Shown here: one piece after another, positions 1-6,992 of the stretch
Numbering within the stretch: the first letter of the stretch is position 1
How the letters are laid out: each line of letters begins with the position of its first letter
NCBI GenBank assembly: GCA_963791805.1
Contig: CAWBTU010000002.1
Location: forward strand, 1 to 18,898
DNA from: JACMJL01 sp963791805
GTDB taxonomy: Bacteria > Bacillota > Clostridia > Clostridiales > Clostridiaceae
Direction: 5' to 3'
DNA: 18,898 nt
Program-made: the position numbers and the translations under genes
Notes under the pieces: generated by a model
The model's input: the letters and a program-made list of their open reading frames with translations, nothing else
Told to the model about the DNA's origin: nothing
Database searches by the model: none

Positions 1-1
1 A

Positions 2-961
2 ATACTTTCACATGCACTTGGTGCAACTTTGTACATTCCAGCAACAAGAGAAAAATTAATCAAAGACGTTCTATCCACCACTTCTCATACAGTAGTAATA
101 TGTTTGGAAGACTCTGTACCTACGAATTTATTGGAAGAGGCAGAAAATAATCTATTTAGTCTTTTTGAAAGAATTGAAAATGAAAGCAAGGATAATAAAA
201 GCTTTTTAGATTTATTACCATTAATTTTTATTAGAGTGAGGAATATAGAACAGCTTCAGAGAATACTAGAAAAATCAAAGCTTATAGGACTCTGCGGATT
301 TGTGTTACCTAAATTTAAATCAGTAGATGGAAGGGGCTATTTAGAGATAATTTCAAAGCATAACAAGTTATATAATAAAAACTTATATGCAATGCCTATA
401 CTTGAAACTGCTGAGATTATTTTTAAGGAAACAAGGATTAATGAATTACTTAATATAAAGAGAGTTCTAGATGAATATAAAGGAATAGTTTTAGTGGTTC
501 GAATAGGAGGAACTGATTTTTCTGGGATTTACAGCCTTAGAAGAAATAAAGAAGTTACAATATATGATGTTAGTGTAATTAGAGATTGTATTACTGATAT
601 TATCAATGTCTTTAAAAGAGATGGTTATGTTATTTCAGCTGCAGTTAATGAATACTTTGATCATAATTCTGAAGTTCTTATTAAAGAAGCCTTACTTGAT
701 AAGGCAAATGGATTCTTGGGAAAAACTGTAATACATCCCAAACAAGTAAAGCTTATAAATTCTTTAATGGTCGTTTCTAAGGAAGAATTCTTGGATGCAG
801 AAGCTATTTTAAAATCGGATATAGATGGAGTTATTAGAAGTGCTTATTTAAACAAGATGAACGAAGTTAAACCTCACTTAAATTGGGCAAAAGAGGTTAT
901 GTTACTTTCTAAAATAACGGGGGTATTAAATGATGGAAGAGACTTTAGAAATCTACTCTAG
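2..961 (+). CDS. CitE-like C-C bond lyase of the Ter biosynthetic module (5' end cut off)
   Basis: TIM-barrel lyase of the HpcH/HpaI and CitE superfamily, in the branch (Pfam C-C_Bond_Lyase) that sits in Ter stress operons; its substrate is unknown. The frame is open to the left edge and the residues before the first possible start (TTG at 29) already look family-like (SHALGATLYIPATR), so the gene begins outside the window and TTG 29 is not the real start. Visible signatures are YIPATR, CLEDSV (acidic metal-binding region), IFIRVRN, PILETAEII, and GKTVIHPKQ near the C-terminus, all in the usual CitE order. The end overlaps the next gene by 32 bases, so the two are co-transcribed and probably translationally coupled. 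It should not be called citE: the neighbours are phosphoribosyltransferases, not citrate lyase subunits. An ATP-grasp gene often found in such operons may lie just upstream, outside the window. Confidence 0.85.
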   Translation: MLSHALGATLYIPATREKLIKDVLSTTSHTVVICLEDSVPTNLLEEAENNLFSLFERIENESKDNKSFLDLLPLIFIRVRNIEQLQRILEKSKLIGLCGFVLPKFKSVDGRGYLEIISKHNKLYNKNLYAMPILETAEIIFKETRINELLNIKRVLDEYKGIVLVVRIGGTDFSGIYSLRRNKEVTIYDVSVIRDCITDIINVFKRDGYVISAAVNEYFDHNSEVLIKEALLDKANGFLGKTVIHPKQVKLINSLMVVSKEEFLDAEAILKSDIDGVIRSAYLNKMNEVKPHLNWAKEVMLLSKITGVLNDGRDFRNLL

Positions 962-2294
962 TAATGAGAAAAGTTTTAGGATTGATAAAAATCTTGATGT
1001 TTTAGTAGATATAAAGAAGAATAAGTACAATATTCCCAGCGAATTTCTTTTTAAGATGGCTGCAAGAAAGAACTTAAAAAGAGAATTTCTTTTTGTAAGC
1101 AAAGTTATAGGCAAACATTTGCCAATGCATCCACAAGCGCTAAATATTATTGGAGGATTACTTGCTAGAAGTTGGGTAGAGGAAAGAGAAAATACTTATT
1201 TTCAGGACACTGAAGTTTTAGTTAAAGCTATTAATTACCTTCAAGAAAAGGAATTTGGAGAGCAAATTGACGAAAGTCAGTTAGCTGAAGCAATAGGCGC
1301 TTTAAAGAAACCAATTGAACTGAAAAATAAGACTTTGTTTATTGGATTTGCAGAAACAGCAACAGGAATTTCCCATGCAGTTTTTAATAGTTGCTCAAAT
1401 GCGACTTTTATTCATACTACAAGAGAAAACATAGAAAGCGTTAAGCCTAGTGTATTATTTGAAGAAGAACATTCCCATGCTGTAGAGCAGCAACTTTATC
1501 CCCTGAATCCAAGTATATTTGAGGAATTTGATGATATTGTGTTAATAGATGATGAGCTTACAACAGGGAAAACTGCATTGAATCTTATTAATAAGATAAA
1601 AGGAAAATACTTTGGTGTTATAGCAATACTTGATTGGAGAGAACGTGAACAAGAACTTTTGTATGAGGACAATAATGGTAAAAATATAAAAGTATGTTCT
1701 TTAATAAAGGGAACTATTAAACATGAGAAAAAAGGAGAATTGGATTTCGCTGACAAGATTGAGGACTTATATTATAAAGATCCAATTAACTTTAAAGATA
1801 TTAGATTTAGAAGTGGAAATTACGTTGAAGGATATCTTATGGAAACAGGAAGATTTGGATGTTCATCAAATATGCATAGAGACTTTTTAAAAGAAGTAAG
1901 TAAAATTGCAGTTGATTTGAAAAAACATAGAGTTGATGGAAATTGCCTTTGTGTTGGAACTGAAGAGTTTATTTATATTCCATGTGTAATTAGTAGTGAA
2001 ATGGGAAAAAATATATACTTTCAATCAACCACAAGAAGCCCAATTTACGCAAAAAATATTTCTCATTATGGGATAAATAGAAAAATTGCTTTCAAATCCC
2101 ACGAAGATATTGATATACAAAAATACTTGTACAATATACCTTCAGATTATTACAACCAAGTATTCATGTTTTCAGAGAAGCCTTTAGAAGAAAGCAAAAG
2201 AAAAGAATTTGCATATATTTTTAGCAATTATAATATAAGAAATGTGGTTTTTGTAAGTTTCGAAAACAGCCAGGAGGTAGGAAAAAGAATATGA
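930..2294 (+). CDS. Phosphoribosyltransferase with C-terminal TRSP domain (Ter module)
   Basis: 454 residues. The N-terminal half is a type I phosphoribosyltransferase domain: residues 204-215 read VLIDDELTTGKT, the acidic PRPP-binding loop of the fold. The C-terminal part carries the TRSP tetrad at residues 368-371, which gives the TRSP domain its name. The architecture PRTase_2 + TRSP is known almost only from Ter-associated operons, where it is proposed to help build a nucleoside-like metabolite; the actual reaction is not established. The start ATG at 930 lies inside the upstream gene and follows a G-rich ribosome-binding stretch (919-924). A second in-frame ATG follows at 933 and cannot be excluded. 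The gene ends in an ATGA overlap with the next one. No signal peptide or membrane segment is visible, so it is expected to be cytosolic. Confidence 0.88.
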   Translation: MMEETLEIYSSNEKSFRIDKNLDVLVDIKKNKYNIPSEFLFKMAARKNLKREFLFVSKVIGKHLPMHPQALNIIGGLLARSWVEERENTYFQDTEVLVKAINYLQEKEFGEQIDESQLAEAIGALKKPIELKNKTLFIGFAETATGISHAVFNSCSNATFIHTTRENIESVKPSVLFEEEHSHAVEQQLYPLNPSIFEEFDDIVLIDDELTTGKTALNLINKIKGKYFGVIAILDWREREQELLYEDNNGKNIKVCSLIKGTIKHEKKGELDFADKIEDLYYKDPINFKDIRFRSGNYVEGYLMETGRFGCSSNMHRDFLKEVSKIAVDLKKHRVDGNCLCVGTEEFIYIPCVISSEMGKNIYFQSTTRSPIYAKNISHYGINRKIAFKSHEDIDIQKYLYNIPSDYYNQVFMFSEKPLEESKRKEFAYIFSNYNIRNVVFVSFENSQEVGKRI

Positions 2295-3379
2295 ATGAAC
2301 TGATTTTATCAGGAAGTTATTTGCCAGAGGATGTTATTTTTCTATTGAAGAATATTAATGGATTGATAGTTGAAAAAAATAACGAAGTTAGAGAAAAGGC
2401 TGTCCAAGGTGGAACTCACTATTCAGAAATGCTACCTATTGAATATCAGCCCACCCAAGAATATATGAATATTTTTTTTGAGACATTGGAGCAAAGTAAA
2501 ACCAAACTTGCCCAACTTACAGCCGTGCTTAGTGATGAAATTATTAAAAAAAGAGGCAAGGACCTTGTTTTAGTTTCCTTAGCACGTGCAGGTACTCCAA
2601 TTGGGATTTTAATAAAAAGATATATAAAGCATAAATATAATATTGATGTACCACATTATAGTATTTCCATAATACGAGATATAGGAATAGATACTAATGC
2701 ACTTAATTATATAGTAAAGGAGCACCCAACTGCTCAATTACAGTTTATAGATGGATGGACTGGAAAAGGTGTTATTCAAAATACTCTTTTCGATGCATGT
2801 GAGAAATTCTATAAAGATTTTAATGTTAAGCTAAATCCTGATTTGGCAGTTTTATCAGATCCTGCATATAGTACAACCACCTATTCAACTAGAGAAGATT
2901 TTTTAATACCAAGTGCTTGTCTTAATTCAACAGTTTCAGGATTAATAAGTAGAACGGTTTATAATAAAAATATAATAACTAAAGATGATTTTCATGGTGC
3001 AAAATATTATACCGAATGGGAAGCTTCCGATGTTTCTAGATTTTTTATTGATGAAGTAACAAATGAGTTTGATAAAATAAATGAAAAGTATGAACACCTT
3101 GTGGATATTGCAAATAATAAGGGATTAAAAGATGTTGAAAAAATACAGGCTATTTTCAATATAGATAATATTAATCTTATTAAACCTGGAGTTGGAGAAA
3201 CTACTAGAGTTTTATTACGAAGAGTACCTTGGAGGATTTTAGTAGATTCCTTGGATAATTCTAACTTGAGGCATATATATAAACTTGCTGAAGATAGAGG
3301 TGTTCCAGTAGAGGTGTTTAAAGATATGTCCTATTCCTGTTGTGGAATAATAAAACCAAAAGGAGCAGTTGAAATATAA
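2291..3379 (+). CDS. PRTase-like protein with C-terminal PELOTA domain ('StiP' family, Ter module)
   Basis: 362 residues. Residues 96-103 (SLARAGTP) and 153-160 (IDGWTGKG) are the conserved blocks of the divergent PRTase_1 family; the second occupies the place of the PRPP-binding loop. Residues 298-315, from KPGVGETTRV to VPWR, are the hallmark of the C-terminal PELOTA-type RNA-binding domain. Automatic annotation often calls this family 'cysteine protease StiP'; the sequence itself argues for a phosphoribosyltransferase fold, and I see no convincing protease signature. The ATG at 2291 shares ATGA with the stop of the previous gene, and AGGAGGT at 2272-2278 supplies the ribosome-binding site. 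It probably acts with the neighbouring PRTase-TRSP protein on one metabolite. The RNA-binding domain hints that RNA or a nucleotide may be involved, but this is inference. Confidence 0.87.
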   Translation: MNELILSGSYLPEDVIFLLKNINGLIVEKNNEVREKAVQGGTHYSEMLPIEYQPTQEYMNIFFETLEQSKTKLAQLTAVLSDEIIKKRGKDLVLVSLARAGTPIGILIKRYIKHKYNIDVPHYSISIIRDIGIDTNALNYIVKEHPTAQLQFIDGWTGKGVIQNTLFDACEKFYKDFNVKLNPDLAVLSDPAYSTTTYSTREDFLIPSACLNSTVSGLISRTVYNKNIITKDDFHGAKYYTEWEASDVSRFFIDEVTNEFDKINEKYEHLVDIANNKGLKDVEKIQAIFNIDNINLIKPGVGETTRVLLRRVPWRILVDSLDNSNLRHIYKLAEDRGVPVEVFKDMSYSCCGIIKPKGAVEI

Positions 3380-4176
3380 TGATTTTTGCATCAGATTTAG
3401 ATAGAACACTTATTTATTCAAAATCTTTTATTAAAGATGAAATGAAAGATATTTTTCCTGTAGAAAGAAAAGATGAAATTGATTTATCATATATGAGCGA
3501 GAAATCCATGGGACTACTAAGTTTATTAAGTAAGAAGATAACCTTTGTGCCAGTTACCAGTAGATCGTTAGAGCAATATAGAAGGATTTTTTATATTAAG
3601 GATAACTTAACATATAAGTATGCAATTGTGGCCAATGGAGGAATACTACTTAAAGATGATAAAATTGATTTGACCTGGAAAGCTAATATAGATAGACAAA
3701 TGTCAGAAATAGTTCCTCCAGAGGAGTTTCTGTTGAAATTAGATGCTTTCTTAAAAAATCCTGAAGTGAATTCTTTCAGATGCTGTGATAAGCTATTTAT
3801 TTATATTGTTCTAAAAACAGAATATATTGAAGAAGGATATGTAGAAAATTTAGAAGTGCTTTGTAATGAATATGGATATGGAACAGTTAAAAACAATAGA
3901 AAAATTTATATAATACCGTTTTTCATTAATAAATGGGCGCCACTTAAATATATTATGGAGATGGAACAGGACAACGAAGTTTTTTCAGCCGGTGATTCAA
4001 TTCTAGATCTACCAATGCTAAGAAACTCAACAAAAGGCTTTGTTCCAGCACATGGTGAGCTCAATAATGATTATAAAAATGTATTCACAGAAAACAAAAA
4101 CCTACAATGTACAAAAGAAAATGGTATATACGCAAGTGAAGAGTTCCTAAGTATTATAAATAAAATGATAGTTTAA
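3379..4176 (+). CDS. HAD-superfamily phosphatase of the Ter biosynthetic module
   Basis: 265 residues, a cytosolic haloacid dehalogenase-type hydrolase. All four HAD motifs can be seen: DLDRT with nucleophile Asp6 and acid/base Asp8; Thr60 in VPVTSRS; Lys185 in INKWAPLKY; and the metal-binding GDSILD, Gly205 to Asp210. The large insert between motifs II and III (roughly residues 75-180) is a C2-type cap, as in Cof-like and sucrose-phosphatase-like enzymes. The family dephosphorylates small phosphorylated metabolites; here the likely substrate is a product of the adjacent phosphoribosyltransferases, which is inferred from the operon. The ATG shares one base with the preceding TAA (TAATG) and follows AGGAG at 3361-3365. 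It is the last gene of the + strand operon; the two-way terminator starts about 130 bases downstream. Confidence 0.87.
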   Translation: MIFASDLDRTLIYSKSFIKDEMKDIFPVERKDEIDLSYMSEKSMGLLSLLSKKITFVPVTSRSLEQYRRIFYIKDNLTYKYAIVANGGILLKDDKIDLTWKANIDRQMSEIVPPEEFLLKLDAFLKNPEVNSFRCCDKLFIYIVLKTEYIEEGYVENLEVLCNEYGYGTVKNNRKIYIIPFFINKWAPLKYIMEMEQDNEVFSAGDSILDLPMLRNSTKGFVPAHGELNNDYKNVFTENKNLQCTKENGIYASEEFLSIINKMIV

Positions 4177-4202
4177 AGTTACAGATATTTTGCCCAAGAA
4201 AA

Positions 4203-4263
4203 CCCGGGACACCCTTCACCTGCGAAGCCCAGCTATTAAGAGAAGGGTGTGCCGCCGCCTGCC
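4203..4263. other. GC-rich island with a 9-bp hairpin, origin unknown
   Basis: These 61 bases contain about 40 G or C, about two-thirds, against a strongly AT-rich surrounding. ACACCCTTC at 4209-4217 is the exact reverse complement of GAAGGGTGT at 4242-4250, giving a stem with a 24-base loop. The 3' flank is a run of GCC units (4251-4263). There is no T-tract right after the stem, so it is not a normal terminator. Both neighbouring operons end nearby and converge on it. It could be the remnant of a mobile element end, a dispersed intergenic repeat or a structured RNA; nothing here decides. Confidence 0.5.
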
Positions 4264-4303
4264 AAAGACAAAAATTAAAGTTAAAGATAATTTATAAATA
4301 AAC

Positions 4304-4362
4304 AAAAAGGAACACCAGGATGATCTCTTTAGAAGAAAGCATCATAGTGTTCTTTAAATTTT
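4304..4362. terminator. Two-way terminator between the Ter biosynthetic operon and terB
   Basis: A hairpin pairs AGGAACAC (4308-4315) with GTGTTCTT (4347-4354) through one G-T wobble, with an inner stem GATGAT / ATCAT around the loop. It is flanked by A-runs on the left and T-runs on the right, so it can stop transcription in both directions. This fits its position between two convergent gene sets. Confidence 0.75.
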
Positions 4363-4368
4363 TATAAG

Positions 4369-4812
4369 TTAAAGTTGAAAATCTGCGGGATTTAAACCAA
4401 GAATATTGCACATTTCCTTAACTAATTGCATTTCATTTTTATCGAAATCTCCATCTGCAGCACCAATAGAACAACAAACAGCTATAAGAGTTCTAGCAGC
4501 ATCTGGGTGCTTTTTTAATTTTGATATTGGCTTAATAGCTTCTGCCTTACCAACATTGAAGTCGAACTCGAACATTTGAGCATAGTGGTTAAAACGATCT
4601 AATACATCAGTCATTTTAAATACCTTTAATGATTCATTTATATTTATAAAGCCAACCATCTTCTGTTTCTCTGAAGAATCAATAGTTCCATCTGCCGCAG
4701 CAATCAAAGCGCATCCAGCAGCTACCGCTTCCATAAAATCCTTGTTAGCAAATTTTTTAACCCCAGAAACTGTATTATTTTTTTGTTCAATTAACCAATC
4801 TTTTAATCCCAT
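4369..4812 (-). CDS. terB: TerB-family tellurite-resistance/stress protein
   Basis: 147 residues, the usual TerB length. The protein is an all-helical tandem repeat; each half carries the acidic TerB signature: AAADGTIDSSE around Asp41-Glu48, and GAADGDFDKNE around Asp120-Glu127. These residues are thought to bind divalent metal. The family is proposed to sit at the inner face of the membrane and bridge TerD proteins and membrane partners; its exact role is unknown. The ATG at 4812 follows a strong AGGAGG site (4822-4827 on the complementary strand), 27 bases after the stop of the preceding TerD-family gene. It is the last of four co-directional ter genes and ends at the shared terminator. 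No membrane segment is visible. Confidence 0.9.
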   Translation of the reverse strand: MGLKDWLIEQKNNTVSGVKKFANKDFMEAVAAGCALIAAADGTIDSSEKQKMVGFININESLKVFKMTDVLDRFNHYAQMFEFDFNVGKAEAIKPISKLKKHPDAARTLIAVCCSIGAADGDFDKNEMQLVKEMCNILGLNPADFQL

Positions 4813-4839
4813 AATTATTAATCCTCCTGATTTTTGCTT

Positions 4840-5454
4840 TTATTTTGTGTATCTTCCAATAAGATCTTTTAATGAGCCGTCATTAGTACCTTCACCTATA
4901 GCGGAGAACTTCCAATCAGAATTGTATCTATAAATTTCACCAGTAATTAGCGAAGTTTTACCTGCATAGCTCTCGGATAGATTATATTTTAATAATTCTG
5001 AATTACCCGTAGCATTTACTATACGAATAAATGCATTTTGGATTTGGCCAAAATCTTGATTTCTGTTGATACAATCGTAAATATTAACTACAAACACTAA
5101 TTTATCTATATCTGCTGGAATTTTTGATAAATCTACAAGTATTTGCTCATCATCGCCATCACCATCACCAGTTCTATTATCACCAGTATGAGTTACACTA
5201 CCGCAACTACTCTTTAAATGTCCAAAATAGATTACATTCTCTATACTTGTAATTTTGCCATCTTTAGTTAACATTAAAACTGAAGCATCACAATCAATGT
5301 CTTCAGCCTTTTTTGTTGAGTGTAATTTACTTAATAGACCCTTTGGAGCAGGTGGTGCTACAGCATCCCAACCAAGTCCAACTAATATTTTTGTTAGTCC
5401 GTTACTTCCTTTAGTTAAGTCAACACGTTGACCTTTTTGAAGATTTACTGACAT
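4840..5454 (-). CDS. TerD-domain protein, divergent (YceC/TerZ-like) member
   Basis: 204 residues, third of three tandem TerD-domain genes. It starts with the family signature LQKGQRVDLTK and GLGWD. Instead of the short KYDGG loop of its two neighbours it has a longer, proline- and lysine-rich insert (about residues 31-52) before the first acidic site (EDIDCDAS, 51-58). The second acidic loop GDGDGDDEQ (97-105) is intact, as is the C-terminal EIYRY and WKFSAIGEG block. TerD domains bind Ca2+ through these acidic clusters, so binding is probably kept here. It has a cysteine where the paralogues have leucine in the first site. Ribosome-binding site AGGAGG lies just before the ATG (5463-5468 region). 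It resembles the first gene of the Bacillus yceCDE set, but I cannot assign orthology with certainty. Confidence 0.9.
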   Translation of the reverse strand: MSVNLQKGQRVDLTKGSNGLTKILVGLGWDAVAPPAPKGLLSKLHSTKKAEDIDCDASVLMLTKDGKITSIENVIYFGHLKSSCGSVTHTGDNRTGDGDGDDEQILVDLSKIPADIDKLVFVVNIYDCINRNQDFGQIQNAFIRIVNATGNSELLKYNLSESYAGKTSLITGEIYRYNSDWKFSAIGEGTNDGSLKDLIGRYTK

Positions 5455-5493
5455 AAGAAATTCCTCCTAAATTACTACATATGTATTATTATT

Positions 5494-6072
5494 TTAAACA
5501 TTTACTCCGAAATTTAAACAAAGAGCTCTAAGTCCACCTTGAAAACCGCTACCTATAGCATTAAATTTCCATTCGGAACCATATCTATAAAGCTCGCCTA
5601 CAACTACAGCAGTCTCTACACTAAAATCTTCACCTAAATCATATCTGATTATTTCTTCATCGGTATCTTCGTTACATAGCCTAATAAAGGCATTAGAAAT
5701 CTGACCAAAGTTCTGGACTCTGGCCTCAGAATCAAAAATAGTAACTGTGAATGCAATTTTTTGAATGTTTTGAGGAACTTTGTTTAGGTCTACTTTAATC
5801 TGCTCATCATCGCCATCACCTTCACCAGTAAGGTTATCTCCTAAGTGATTTACAGACCCTGAAGAATGCTTTAGATTATTATAAAAAACAAAATCAGCAT
5901 CGTCTAATACCTTTCCATTATCACCAAGAAGAAAAGCAGCAGCATCTAAGTCAAATTGGTTTCCACCATCATATTTATTAGTATCCCAGCCTAATCCTGC
6001 GATTACTCGTATAAGATTAGGATTGCTTTTAGTTAAATCAACCTTTTGTCCCTTTTGCAAACTAATAGTCAT
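5494..6072 (-). CDS. TerD-family Ca2+-binding stress protein (second copy)
   Basis: 192 residues, the standard TerD length. Signatures: LQKGQKVDLTK at the N-terminus, GLGWDTNKYDGG, the first acidic site FDLDAAAFLL (about 40-49), the second acidic loop GEGDGDDEQ (83-91), and the C-terminal WKFNAIGSGFQGGL. In the family the two acidic clusters bind Ca2+ and the beta-sandwich proteins are linked to tellurite, phage and oxidative stress resistance; mechanism is not settled. It is very similar to the gene upstream of it, so a local duplication is likely. The ribosome-binding sequence is weaker (AGAAGGCG on the - strand, near 6080) than that of the neighbours. Gaps of 33 and 39 bases to the adjacent ter genes point to one transcript. 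Confidence 0.92.
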   Translation of the reverse strand: MTISLQKGQKVDLTKSNPNLIRVIAGLGWDTNKYDGGNQFDLDAAAFLLGDNGKVLDDADFVFYNNLKHSSGSVNHLGDNLTGEGDGDDEQIKVDLNKVPQNIQKIAFTVTIFDSEARVQNFGQISNAFIRLCNEDTDEEIIRYDLGEDFSVETAVVVGELYRYGSEWKFNAIGSGFQGGLRALCLNFGVNV

Positions 6073-6105
6073 TATAAACGCCTTCTTTTTATAATTTTAA
6101 ATTAA

Positions 6106-6684
6106 TTAAATATTTATTCCGAAGCTTTTGCAAAGCGCACCTAGACCGCCTTGGAACCCGCTTCCAATTGCATTGAATTTCCACTCTGAGCCATTTCTAT
6201 ATAATTCTGCAACAACTACAGCTGTCTCAATACTAAAGTCCTCTCCTAGGTCATATCTAATTAACTCTTCGCCAGTTTCTTCATTGCATATTCTAATAAA
6301 TGCATTGGAAACTTGACCAAAATTTTGTTTTCTTGCTTCTGCATCATTGATTGTAACAGTGAAATCAATCTTTGTTACACTTTGTGGAACTAAACTTAAA
6401 TCTACTTTTAATTGTTCATCATCCCCATCACCTTGACCAGTTAAGTTATCTCCTAAATGGACAACTGAATTAGAGGCGTGCTTAAGGTTATTATAAAAAA
6501 TAAAATCGCCATCGTCATTTACCTTTCCAGTATCTCCAAGTAGGAAAGCTGCTGAATCTAGGTCGAAATCAGAACCACCATCATATTTGTTTGTGTCCCA
6601 TCCAAGTCCTATGAGCACTTTTTTAAGACCAGGATTAGTTTTAGTTAGATCAACCTTTTGTCCTTTTTGCAAACTAACTCCCAT
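6106..6684 (-). CDS. terD: TerD-family Ca2+-binding stress protein (first gene of the ter operon)
   Basis: 192 residues. Same layout as its downstream copy: LQKGQKVDLTK (5-15), GLGWDTNKYDGG, first acidic site FDLDSAAFLL (40-49), second acidic loop GDGDDEQ (85-91) and WKFNAIGSGFQGGL near the C-terminus. These acidic residues form the Ca2+ sites described for TerD. The ATG at 6684 follows GCGAGGA (6691-6697 region on the complementary strand). It is the promoter-proximal gene of the - strand ter set, and its upstream region contains a long imperfect palindrome that may act as an operator or leader hairpin. It is transcribed away from the Ca2+-type P-ATPase gene across a 308-base gap. No signal peptide; cytosolic or membrane-peripheral. 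Confidence 0.92.
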   Translation of the reverse strand: MGVSLQKGQKVDLTKTNPGLKKVLIGLGWDTNKYDGGSDFDLDSAAFLLGDTGKVNDDGDFIFYNNLKHASNSVVHLGDNLTGQGDGDDEQLKVDLSLVPQSVTKIDFTVTINDAEARKQNFGQVSNAFIRICNEETGEELIRYDLGEDFSIETAVVVAELYRNGSEWKFNAIGSGFQGGLGALCKSFGINI

Positions 6685-6992
6685 TTTAAATCCTCGCTTT
6701 CATTAGGCATGTAAAATAAAATTATACTAGCATGCAGCTAGTTATTTTATAATATGCCTTAAATATATTTAAAATTAAATATAGAAAAATCTATATTCAA
6801 CCTTAATTTTACTATAAACTGAATGTAACGTCATTATAATTGTAGGAATTATTTGTTAACATTGTATTAATTATTGCCCAAAAGTTGAAAATATTTCATT
6901 ATAAAATAAGAAATAGTACATATTGCTTGCTATTTGGTCAATTTTCAGTAAAATTAATTATATGCGTAAATATTTTTAAGAGGTGATTTTTT
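6685..6992. promoter_or_regulatory. Divergent control region between terD and the Ca2+ ATPase
   Basis: No gene is seen in these 308 AT-rich bases. Two inverted repeats stand out: an imperfect palindrome at 6705-6759 and AATATAG/CTATATT at 6778-6797 with a 6-base spacer. On the - strand a TATAAT (complement of 6833-6838) has TTAACA 15 bases upstream, a suboptimal spacing; a second TATAAT (complement of 6721-6726) lies inside the palindrome without a good -35 box. For the + strand ATPase gene no strong promoter can be picked; TTGGTC at 6934 with ATTATA 17 bases later is weak. AAGAGGTGA at 6978-6986 is the ATPase ribosome-binding site. Confidence 0.5.
6705..6759. repeat. Long imperfect palindrome upstream of terD
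   Basis: AGGCAT (6705-6710) pairs with ATGCCT (6754-6759), GTAAAATAA (6711-6719) largely with TTATTTTAT (6742-6750), and the centre ACTAGC (6726-6731) with GCTAGT (6737-6742). The whole block lies 21 to 75 bases before the terD start, within its leader or promoter. It may be a repressor site or an RNA hairpin. Confidence 0.55.

Noticed and set aside
29..961. TTG at 29 as the start of the first gene
   Set aside because: The frame is open to the left edge and residues before it match the family, so the gene is cut by the window.
2..961. Citrate lyase beta subunit (citE) linked to the citX/citG genes
   Set aside because: It belongs to the Ter-associated lyase branch and lies in a different operon about 13 kb from citX; only the fold is shared.
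2291..3379. Cysteine protease function suggested by the usual 'StiP' name
   Set aside because: PRTase blocks and the PELOTA domain are evident, and no convincing protease catalytic signature is visible.
4203..4263. GC-rich island as the terminator of the HAD gene operon
   Set aside because: There is no T-tract after the stem, and a proper two-way terminator follows at 4304-4362.
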